The notes beneath the pieces are model-generated. The model was given only the letters and a program-made list of their open reading frames with translations, was not told the origin of the DNA and did no database searches. A stretch of DNA of 5,268 nt from a bacterium (GTDB lineage: Bacteria > Bacteroidota > Bacteroidia > Bacteroidales > Bacteroidaceae): the NCBI GenBank assembly GCA_004562975.1, contig SFQP01000095.1:1-5268 (forward strand), written 5' to 3'. The translations under genes and the position numbers were made by a program. Positions 1 to 4,539 of this stretch are shown here, in pieces. How positions within the stretch are numbered: the stretch's first letter is position 1; each line of letters opens with the position of its first letter.

Positions 1-1
1 C

Positions 2-439
2 AAGGACATCACCATCATGGCGTGGGTAGGAGCCGACGGCGCGGCCCGCGATGCAGCACAGCGCGGACTGAACACCATCCTCTCGCCGCAGATACCTTAC
101 TACATCAACCGCCGGCAAAGCAACCTCCCCACCGAGCCGCGTTCGCAGGGCAACGGTTCCGAAACGGTGGAGGCCGTCTACAACTACGTGCCCATGAACG
201 GCGTGCCCGCCGAGCTGCAATCCCGTTACATGGGTGTGCAGGCCAACTTCTGGACGGAATGGGTGGAAGATGCCGCCACCGTGCAGTATCTCATGTTCCC
301 CCGTCTCGCCGCCGTGGCCGAGGCCGGTTGGACACCCCAGGAGCGCCGCGCCTATCCCGACTTCCTGAAGCGGCTGCAGGCCGAGGACGAATACTATATG
401 CTACGCGGCGTGAAATACGGCAAGCACGTGTTCAAGTAA
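2..439 (+). CDS. Beta-N-acetylhexosaminidase, glycoside hydrolase family 20 (3' end only)
   Basis: This is the last 145 residues of a larger protein whose 5' part lies left of the window; the frame is open from base 2 and ends at the TAA at 437-439. The visible part matches the C-terminal end of the GH20 catalytic barrel: a GVQANFWTEWV segment, which in the family carries a conserved tryptophan lining the substrate pocket, followed by the helix YLMFPRLAAVAEAGWTP and a charged tail ending GKHVFK. The catalytic Asp-Glu pair and any signal peptide are upstream and unseen. The family removes terminal GlcNAc or GalNAc from glycans, in Bacteroidales usually in the periplasm or on the outer surface as part of host-glycan foraging. 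The natural-looking end, with a terminator 124 bases later, argues against truncation at the 3' side. I am confident of the family; the exact substrate cannot be told. Confidence 0.9.
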   Translation, partial: KDITIMAWVGADGAARDAAQRGLNTILSPQIPYYINRRQSNLPTEPRSQGNGSETVEAVYNYVPMNGVPAELQSRYMGVQANFWTEWVEDAATVQYLMFPRLAAVAEAGWTPQERRAYPDFLKRLQAEDEYYMLRGVKYGKHVFK

Positions 440-796
440 GCGGAGGCCGGAATAAGGATTTGGTTTTCCGTGTAACCTGATTTCGCTCCATTGGCGATGC
501 CGGTGTACATTGAACGTATGCAGTCAGAATGCTGAAGGACATTGCCATGCTGAAGAACAAGAAAAGGGTCGGCCCCGTCGGAAGGGGCCGGCCCTTTGTC
601 TGTGGATAGCGCCGCTCTATTTCTTTGGACTGAAAGCATTTCTATGGAGTTAATGGCAGCGGCTTGGTTGGCATCTTACTTCGTCATTACCTTGCGCGAA
701 GTGCCGTCGGAGCAGCGGATGATGTTCACGCCGCGCTGGGAAGACTGGCATTTTCCCCGTTGCCCATTCTTCTCCGGCTCCAAGCGGCGGAACGGC
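440..796. other. Gene-poor stretch between convergent genes
   Basis: No credible intact gene is seen in these 357 bases. They contain a bidirectional terminator hairpin at 563-597 and a minus-strand coding remnant at 676-810 that slightly overlaps the end of the PepSY-like gene. A 9-base direct repeat, ATGCTGAAG, occurs at 529-537 and 547-555; its meaning is unknown and it may be chance. No tRNA or other structured RNA was recognised. Confidence 0.7.
563..597. terminator. Bidirectional intrinsic terminator between convergent genes
   Basis: GGGTCGGCCCC at 566-576 pairs with GGGGCCGGCCC at 584-594 (11 pairs, one of them G-U) around a 7-base loop. Flanking AAA (563-565) and TTT (595-597) extend the stem to 14 pairs. 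Read on the plus strand it ends GH20 transcription 124 bases past the stop codon. Read on the minus strand the stem is followed by CCCTTTTCTTGTT, a slightly better T-tract, so it can also end transcripts arriving from the PepSY-like gene about 200 bases away. Confidence 0.85.
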
Positions 797-810
797 CTAA
801 TCGTCGATTT
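676..810 (-). pseudogene. Remnant of the C-terminal tail of a secreted Bacteroidales protein
   Basis: On the minus strand one frame is open for 44 codons with no ATG start, bounded by a TGA at 811-813 and ending at a TAA at 676-678. Its last 20 residues (738 down to 679) read as GVNIIRCSDGTSRKVMTK preceded by QR. This resembles the terminal segment GVNIIRxSDGTxRKVxxK found at the very end of many large extracellular or outer-membrane proteins of Prevotella and Bacteroides, probably the end of a type IX-type sorting domain. The preceding residues lack the usual YDLxGR strand, and no upstream body of such a protein exists because the PepSY-like gene occupies that space in another frame. I read it as debris of a lost gene. 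It could be chance, but the run of matching residues and the correctly placed stop make that less likely. Confidence 0.5.
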
Positions 811-1246
811 TCAGCAGCTGCCCCTGTGAGTTGAATGTCAGGTCAAGGCCGTTGGAAAGTTCCGCCTCGAAGGTGGTTCGCTTGCGTTCGATTTTCACCA
901 CGCGGATGCCGGCATGATTTTTCCGGACATAATTCTGGATGAACGCAGGCACCAATGCTGAGGGCACTTCGCCCTGTTTGCATTCCACCTCTTTCCACGC
1001 ACCGTCAGCGTTGAACTCAATTTTGTTTCCGTTGGTGAAGATGACCTCGTACCCCTTGTCGAACCATCCCGTTTCCTTCTTGGCCAGCGCCACTTGGGCT
1101 TTTGGGAAACATTGTTTGAGCGTGGTGCGTGCGGAGGCCGGGAGTTGTCCGGTGGTGATGGGGCGGTCCTTGTCGGCCCTGGCGTTGAGTGAAAACGAAA
1201 GTGCGATGCACAGCAGGCAAAGGAGGTGCTTGAATTTGTTTGTCAT
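797..1246 (-). CDS. Exported PepSY-like domain protein
   Basis: The protein has 149 residues. Residues 1-24 form a signal peptide: a basic start (MTNKFKH), a hydrophobic core LLCLLCIALSFSL, and ARA before D25 as a signal peptidase I site; there is no lipobox. The mature part is an internal duplication. Repeat one (about 30-88) runs from LPASARTTLKQCFPKA to YEVIFTNGNKIEFNADGAWKEVE; repeat two (about 92-149) runs from VPSALVPAFIQNYVRKN to FEAELSNGLDLTFNSQGQLLKID. Each ends in a strand pair around an NG turn and a D/S-x-G turn. This fits the small periplasmic PepSY-like family (once named beta-lactamase-inhibitor-like) common in Bacteroidetes, whose biochemical role is not settled. It is transcribed in the same direction as the adjacent histidine kinase, and a promoter with the same tandem box as the regulator gene lies upstream, so it is a likely target of that system, perhaps as a periplasmic partner of the sensor. 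The partnership is inference. Confidence 0.85.
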   Translation of the reverse strand: MTNKFKHLLCLLCIALSFSLNARADKDRPITTGQLPASARTTLKQCFPKAQVALAKKETGWFDKGYEVIFTNGNKIEFNADGAWKEVECKQGEVPSALVPAFIQNYVRKNHAGIRVVKIERKRTTFEAELSNGLDLTFNSQGQLLKIDD

Positions 1247-1369
1247 GAGTGTAACTGTTTTTGAGGTTTGTAAGGAAGGATATCACTTGCCACAGGCGTT
1301 ATGCCGTTTGCCGGGAATGCGGGGACAACTCGTACGGTTCGCCGGCAGCCTGCCTGATGAAGTACAGTG

Positions 1370-1398
1370 CAAAGATGCGTGGCAAATCTGAAAGCAAT
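1370..1398 (-). promoter_or_regulatory. Putative promoter of the PepSY-like gene
   Basis: On the minus strand CATCTTTG (1377-1370) differs by one base from the Bacteroidetes -7 consensus TAnnTTTG. An ATTG (1398-1395) lies 17 bases upstream as a possible weak -33 element. The -33 region is overlapped by the tandem repeat at 1385-1404. Transcription would begin roughly 115-120 bases before the start codon at 1246. The weak -33 is what one expects of an activator-dependent promoter. Confidence 0.55.
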
Positions 1399-1404
1399 CT
1401 GAAA
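1385..1404. promoter_or_regulatory. Tandem direct repeat, predicted response-regulator box (copy 1)
   Basis: Two identical 9-mers, AATCTGAAA at 1385-1393 and 1396-1404, are spaced 11 bases start to start, about one helical turn, the usual layout for OmpR-family dimers binding head to tail. In the direction of PepSY-like transcription it reads TTTCAGATT, GC, TTTCAGATT. It ends 7 bases upstream of the -7-like element. A sister copy at 3672-3691 matches at 16 of 20 positions and has the same 7-base distance to its -7 element. Confidence 0.7.
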
Positions 1405-1420
1405 AGATAGCGGACGCAGA

Positions 1421-1437
1421 TTTTTTTCAGAAAAAAA
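1421..1437. repeat. A/T palindrome, seven T then CAG then seven A
   Basis: A perfect inverted repeat of seven T (1421-1427) and seven A (1431-1437) with a 3-base centre lies just past the histidine kinase stop codon and 16 bases upstream of the tandem box. On the minus strand it could be a weak terminator for the kinase transcript, but it has no GC-rich stem. It could equally be an A-tract or UP-like element for the PepSY-like promoter. Its function is undecided. Confidence 0.35.
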
Positions 1438-1451
1438 CGAATAAACAAGTC

Positions 1452-2744
1452 TTACGGCCTGTCGTCCGCCGCCTTCCGTTGCAAGGTGAAGGTGTGCATA
1501 CCCTCATGAAACGTATAGCCAATGTGCAAGTCCAAACGCTTGCATACAGCTTCCGCGAGTGCCAGGCCCAGTCCGGTACCTCCGCCGGAGCCGGAAGTGT
1601 GGTAGAAGCGGCGGAAAATCTGTCCGGCCGGCAGTGCCGTCTTCACTCCCGTGTTGGCCAATACCAAGGCGTTGCCGTTGCCTCTCACCACGATGCGTCC
1701 CTCCTGCACGTTGTGGACAAAGGCGTTTTTGAGCAGATTGGCCAACAATGTGGTGGCCAGCCCCTCGTCCGCCCTGACCCGGAACTGCCCTTCCAGGCAC
1801 ACGTCGGCAGTGATGTGCCGACCGGCAAACACCTCTTGAAGGTCGGACAAGAGCTGGGGCAGCAGGGCGTACAGGTCGGTTTGCCGGTCCGAGTCGAGCT
1901 GGCCGTTTTCGATGCGGCACAACAGCAGGAGCGAACGGTTGAGTCGTGCCATCCGTTCCAGCGTGTGGCTCACGTTGACCAGCTGCAAGGCTTGTTCTTC
2001 CGTCAGCGTTTCCTCTTCGAGCAGCATCTCTACGCGTGCCCGGCAGGCCGCGATGGGGGTTTGCAGCTCGTGCGATGCGTGGGCCACGAACATCTTCTGC
2101 TCTTCGTAGATACGTTCGCCGCGCTGCATGGTGCGTTCCACACACTCGCCCAACCGTCTGAACTCATCAATCTTTGTTGTGTGGGGCAGCGGGGGAGTGT
2201 CGGCCCCCAGTCGGTAATGCTCCAACCATTCCAGCAGGCGTTTCAGCGGACGCATGGTGCGGCGCACGCCCCAAAGGTTGACACCCACAATGCTCAGCAT
2301 GAGCAGCAGGTAAAGGCACATCATCCAGCCCGCAATGGCATCGCGCAGGTCGGCTCGGTCAATGTGGGGCGTGGCCACCGTGAGTTCGACAAACTCCCCC
2401 TTGGCATTCCTATATATATAGGTGAGTACACGGGCCGGTTCCTTCTCCCCTTTGGCGGGCAGGTACATTTTGCGGTCGGCATAGCGGATGTGGGGTGTCC
2501 GTGCGGCATAGTCGGCCGACACTTTGCGCTGGAAAAACTCGTTGTTGCTGCCGGCCCATGCCGTGGGCAGCGGCTCGCCGCGCAGCGAGCGGAGGATGAT
2601 GTTTTCGGCGTAGTCTTCGAGCGCATCGTCCACTTCGTCCGTCACTTCGTCCATGAGGGCGAAATAGAACAAGGCAGACCAAAAGGTGAGAACCGCAGCC
2701 GCCAAAAGCGACAGGCGCAGGGTGGTAACATGAAGCAGACGCAT
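1452..2744 (-). CDS. Membrane sensor histidine kinase of a two-component system
   Basis: The protein has 430 residues from the ATG at 2744. A membrane helix at about 8-30 (LRLSLLAAAVLTFWSALFYFAL) is followed by an acidic periplasmic sensor region at about 31-137, a second helix at 138-160, and a HAMP-like linker at 161-206 (RRTMRPLKRL). The HisKA segment has FVAHASHELQTP with the phospho-acceptor His225. The ATPase domain has an N-box LLANLLKNAFVHN (Asn340) and a GTGLGLA lid motif (389-395). The G1 motif reads NTG (364-366) instead of the usual D-x-G, a variant I recall from related Bacteroidetes kinases. The frame stays open upstream to an ATG at 2876, but those 44 extra residues are basic, proline-rich and unlike the family, whereas MRLLHVTTLRLSLL is a typical start; hence 2744. 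The regulator gene is 156 bases upstream and almost certainly its partner. The signal sensed cannot be inferred. Confidence 0.92.
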   Translation of the reverse strand: MRLLHVTTLRLSLLAAAVLTFWSALFYFALMDEVTDEVDDALEDYAENIILRSLRGEPLPTAWAGSNNEFFQRKVSADYAARTPHIRYADRKMYLPAKGEKEPARVLTYIYRNAKGEFVELTVATPHIDRADLRDAIAGWMMCLYLLLMLSIVGVNLWGVRRTMRPLKRLLEWLEHYRLGADTPPLPHTTKIDEFRRLGECVERTMQRGERIYEEQKMFVAHASHELQTPIAACRARVEMLLEEETLTEEQALQLVNVSHTLERMARLNRSLLLLCRIENGQLDSDRQTDLYALLPQLLSDLQEVFAGRHITADVCLEGQFRVRADEGLATTLLANLLKNAFVHNVQEGRIVVRGNGNALVLANTGVKTALPAGQIFRRFYHTSGSGGGTGLGLALAEAVCKRLDLHIGYTFHEGMHTFTLQRKAADDRP

Positions 2745-2773
2745 ATTCCGTGGAATGAGAGGATGGAAAATCA

Positions 2774-2793
2774 GGGTGGGGGATGGGAATGGG
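2774..2793 (+). other. G-quadruplex-capable tract between regulator and kinase genes
   Basis: The plus strand carries four G-runs (GGG, GGGGG, GGG, GGG) separated by loops of 1, 2 and 3 bases, which fits the standard G3+N1-7 pattern. It is on the template strand of the kinase operon, so the mRNA itself is C-rich here. It lies 30 bases upstream of the chosen kinase start codon, inside the 156-base gap after the regulator gene. Confidence 0.5.
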
Positions 2794-2900
2794 AAACCGT
2801 GGGAACGTGAGGTGAGGGCGTGCCGAGGGGCGTGCAGGAGTGCTCTGCGCACCATGACACTCTGTCTCTCCAGCAATTTGCGGCAGTGCCATGCCGGATG

Positions 2901-3587
2901 TCACCGGTCGGCCTCCGTCAGCTTGTATCCAAATCCGTAAACCGTTTTCAGCTCGATGTCAGCTCCGTGCGCTTTCAGTTTCTTGCGGAGGTTTTTCAGC
3001 TGGGCATAGACAAAATCAAAATTGTCGGCCTGGTCAATGGCATCTCCCCATACCGCTTCGGCCAACGTCTGCTTGTCGACCAGTCGGCCTGGACGGTTCA
3101 TGAAATAGGTGAGGATGTCATATTCCTTGCGCCCCAACGGCAAGGGCTTTCCGTCCACCTCCACCAGGAATGTGTCGGGGTGGGCCGTAACATTTCCCGC
3201 CTGCAGCAGCAAGCCGCCCTCGCGGTGTCTGCGCCGCATAACGCTTTTGATGCGCGCATGCAGTTCGGCCAAGTGGAAGGGCTTGGGCAGGTAATCGTCC
3301 GCTCCCAGGTTGAGGCCCTCCACCTTGTCGTCAATGCTGTCCTTGGCCGAGAGAATGATCACTCCCGGAACGGCACGTCCGGCCTGTCTCAGACTTCGCA
3401 GCAAATCCAGTCCGCAGCCGTCGGGCAGCATGATGTCCAACAAAATGCAGTCGTATTCGTAAATCAGGGCTTTTTGCCGGGCCAAACGCAGCGTCGGTGC
3501 AGTCTCCACGATATAACGCTCTTTGCGCAACGCCATTTCCGTGACTTCGCGCAGGTCGTTGTCGTCTTCAACCAATAGTATTTTCAT
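2901..3587 (-). CDS. OmpR/PhoB-family response regulator
   Basis: The protein has 228 residues, a full-length two-domain regulator. The receiver domain (1-120) starts MKILLVEDD, giving acidic residues Asp8 and Asp9. The phospho-acceptor is Asp51 in ILLDIMLPDG, the switch serine is Ser80 in VIILSAKD, and the invariant lysine is Lys102 in DDYLPKPF. The C-terminal winged-helix domain (about 127-226) has LGRKEYDILTYFMNRPGRLVD, the recognition region FDFVYAQLKNLRKKL and the wing TVYGFGYKL. The start is unambiguous because the receiver begins at the first residue. It is the first gene of a minus-strand unit with the histidine kinase and is expected to bind DNA as a phosphorylated dimer. Paired 9-base half-sites upstream of its own gene and of the PepSY-like gene are candidate targets, which predicts autoregulation. 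Confidence 0.95.
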   Translation of the reverse strand: MKILLVEDDNDLREVTEMALRKERYIVETAPTLRLARQKALIYEYDCILLDIMLPDGCGLDLLRSLRQAGRAVPGVIILSAKDSIDDKVEGLNLGADDYLPKPFHLAELHARIKSVMRRRHREGGLLLQAGNVTAHPDTFLVEVDGKPLPLGRKEYDILTYFMNRPGRLVDKQTLAEAVWGDAIDQADNFDFVYAQLKNLRKKLKAHGADIELKTVYGFGYKLTEADR

Positions 3588-3620
3588 GTAAGTGAATTTG
3601 TAAAATCAAGGCGCAACCCT

Positions 3621-3655
3621 CATTATTTCATTGCACATTATTCATCATTCATTAT
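3621..3655. repeat. CATTAT-type low-complexity repeat in the regulator leader
   Basis: CATTAT occurs at 3621-3626, 3636-3641 and 3650-3655, with CATT also at 3629-3632 and 3646-3649. On the minus strand this gives an AATG/AATAATG-rich stretch in the presumed 5' untranslated region of the response regulator gene, between its -7 element and start codon. It resembles short ATG-rich repeats I recall from Bacteroidales intergenic DNA, though that recollection is unchecked. Confidence 0.5.
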
Positions 3656-3656
3656 C

Positions 3657-3684
3657 CAAAAGTAGGGATAAAATCTGAAGCAAA
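3657..3684 (-). promoter_or_regulatory. Putative promoter of the regulator-kinase operon
   Basis: On the minus strand TACTTTTG (3664-3657) matches the Bacteroidetes -7 consensus TAnnTTTG exactly. A TTTG (3684-3681) lies 16 bases upstream, rather close for a -33 element, and falls inside the tandem box at 3672-3691. Transcription would start about 60 bases before the start codon at 3587. Confidence 0.65.
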
Positions 3685-3691
3685 CCTGAAA
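3672..3691. promoter_or_regulatory. Tandem direct repeat, predicted response-regulator box (copy 2)
   Basis: Half-sites AATCTGAAG (3672-3680) and AACCTGAAA (3683-3691) have the same 11-base period and orientation as the copy at 1385-1404. The box ends 7 bases upstream of the regulator operon's -7 element, the same distance as at the PepSY-like gene. Towards the queuosine genes it ends 16 bases before that promoter's -7 element and so covers its -33 position too. Confidence 0.7.
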
Positions 3692-3702
3692 TATGCAGGT
3701 TT
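3682..3702. repeat. Inverted repeat AAACCTG-N7-CAGGTTT in the divergent promoter region
   Basis: AAACCTG (3682-3688) and CAGGTTT (3696-3702) form a perfect 7-base dyad with a 7-base spacer. The left arm is part of the second half-site of the tandem box, so the right arm may be an extra half-site in opposite orientation (CCTG core on the minus strand). It lies between the two divergent -7 elements. It could instead be a separate operator or chance. Confidence 0.45.
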
Positions 3703-3707
3703 TGTTG

Positions 3708-3715
3708 TACATTTG
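3708..3715 (+). promoter_or_regulatory. Putative -7 element of the yhhQ-queC operon
   Basis: TACATTTG matches the Bacteroidetes -7 consensus TAnnTTTG exactly. No good TTTG is present at the expected 19-base distance; the bases there are CCTG (3685-3688), inside the regulator box. Initiation near 3720-3723 would give a leader of about 60 bases that starts just before the riboswitch structures. Confidence 0.6.
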
Positions 3716-3726
3716 CTGCCCTGATG

Positions 3727-3775
3727 ACGGGCTTTATCGGCCCGCGAGTGCTTGATAAACCTCGTAAAAAACAAG
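3727..3775 (+). promoter_or_regulatory. preQ1-I (class I) riboswitch with upstream hairpin
   Basis: The aptamer is 3744-3775. P1 pairs GCGAG (3744-3748) with CTCGT (3761-3765), the outer pair being G-U. Loop TGC (3749-3751) is followed by pseudoknot strand TTG (3752-3754), a linker A, TAAA, and an unpaired C (3760). The tail has six A (3766-3771) and then CAA (3772-3774), which pairs with TTG; C3751 and G3775 could add a fourth pair. Against the B. subtilis queC aptamer the first 22 positions align without gaps, keeping the closing G-C pair of P1, the first loop U, the pseudoknot G, the ligand-pairing C and the last A before the pseudoknot strand. The A-rich linker is two bases shorter. A second hairpin, CGGGC (3728-3732) with GCCCG (3740-3744), precedes it. 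The pseudoknot ends 7 bases before the start codon at 3783, which suggests control of translation, normally OFF with ligand. The downstream transporter and queC are classic preQ1 regulon members. Confidence 0.82.
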
Positions 3776-3782
3776 ACGAACA

Positions 3783-4496
3783 ATGAAAACCCCTTCTGCG
3801 CCCTGTCAGCCGCCGCGTCCGGTGGTGAGTGTCCCATTCCTGTGGCTGTCAGTGCTTTTTTGTGTCTGCCTCATTGCCGCCAATGTGCTTGAAACCAAGC
3901 AGGTGGCCATCGGGCCGCTGCAACTCACCGCCGGACTCATCGTTTTCCCCGTTTCCTATATCATCAACGACTGCCTGGTCGAAGTGTGGGGCTACCGCCG
4001 TGCCCGTCTGGTCATTTGGCTCGGCTTTTTCATGAATTTCCTTTTCGTGTTGTTCGGCTTTCTGGCCGACTTGCTTCCCGGGGCGCCCTATTGGCAGGGC
4101 GATGCCGGCTTCCACGCCGTGTTCGGCCTGGCACCACGCATAGCCGGCGCGTCGTTCGTGGCCTTCCTCGTGGGGTCGTTTCTCAACGCCTACGTGATGA
4201 GCCGCATGAGGCCGGCTTCGGGCAGTCTCGACCGCTTTTCGCTGCGCGCCATCGCCTCAACGGTGGTGGGCGAAGGAGCCGACTCGTTGCTTTTCTTCCC
4301 CCTGGCCTTGGGCGGCGTGGTGCCCTGGAGCGTGATGCCCCTGCTCATGCTCAATCAGGTGGTGTTGAAAACCCTCTATGAGGTGGTGGCACTACCCGTC
4401 ACGCTGCGCGTGGTGCGGCGGCTCCGCCAAACGGAGGGTAACGCCGTCTGCGACCGGGGCATCTCGTATAATCCTTGGAAAATCGGCGACTTGTAA
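3783..4496 (+). CDS. yhhQ: Queuosine-precursor transporter, YhhQ/VUT family
   Basis: The protein has 237 residues and is strongly hydrophobic, with about six membrane segments near residues 17-35, 42-62, 73-98, 117-137, 158-180 and 183-208. Family signatures are FPVSYIINDCLVEVWGYRRAR (56-76, with the conserved N-D-x-x-x-E-V-x-G-Y core) and STVVGEGADSLLFF (159-172). Members of this inner-membrane family import queuosine precursors such as preQ0 and preQ1, and sometimes queuine. The ATG at 3783 is the first in frame after the riboswitch; the first 15 residues are proline-rich and cytoplasmic. It is followed after 43 bases by queC in the same direction, so the two are probably co-transcribed from the promoter near 3708 under control of the preQ1 riboswitch. 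Which base it carries in this organism cannot be read from sequence. Since queC is present the cell can make preQ0, so import would be salvage. Confidence 0.93.
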   Translation: MKTPSAPCQPPRPVVSVPFLWLSVLFCVCLIAANVLETKQVAIGPLQLTAGLIVFPVSYIINDCLVEVWGYRRARLVIWLGFFMNFLFVLFGFLADLLPGAPYWQGDAGFHAVFGLAPRIAGASFVAFLVGSFLNAYVMSRMRPASGSLDRFSLRAIASTVVGEGADSLLFFPLALGGVVPWSVMPLLMLNQVVLKTLYEVVALPVTLRVVRRLRQTEGNAVCDRGISYNPWKIGDL

Positions 4497-4539
4497 TCTG
4501 CACTGTTTATAGATTCTTTTACCTCAATCGTTCTCTGCA

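Noticed and set aside
364..366. Kinase ATPase domain seen as possibly defective because G1 reads NTG rather than D-x-G (protein residues 364-366, kinase gene 1452-2744)
   Set aside because: The phospho-accepting His, N-box Asn and GTGLGLA lid are all intact, and I recall NTG as a common variant in related Bacteroidetes kinases, so loss of function is not supported.
529..609. Short plus-strand ORF of 26 codons starting at 529
   Set aside because: It runs straight through the terminator hairpin and ends just after it; the composition is explained by the hairpin and there is no sign of a real peptide.
596..829. Plus-strand ORF of 77 codons
   Set aside because: It begins inside the terminator and covers the antisense of the minus-strand remnant and the end of the PepSY-like gene; the protein has no recognisable features.
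1479..2810. Long plus-strand ORF of 443 codons opposite the histidine kinase
   Set aside because: It is the antisense shadow of a clear kinase gene in GC-rich DNA; its translation is low-complexity and matches no family pattern I know.
2745..2876. Upstream start for the histidine kinase at 2876
   Set aside because: The added residues are basic and proline/serine-rich and sit before a normal first membrane helix; the start at 2744 gives the typical family N-terminus. Kept only as a low-probability alternative.
2820..3578. Plus-strand ORF of 252 codons opposite the response regulator
   Set aside because: It is the antisense shadow of an unmistakable OmpR-family gene; no domain motifs.
4497..4539. 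Second regulator box near the AATCTG before queC
   Set aside because: Only a single short half-site overlapping the yhhQ stop region, no 11-base tandem copy and no -7 element at the right distance.
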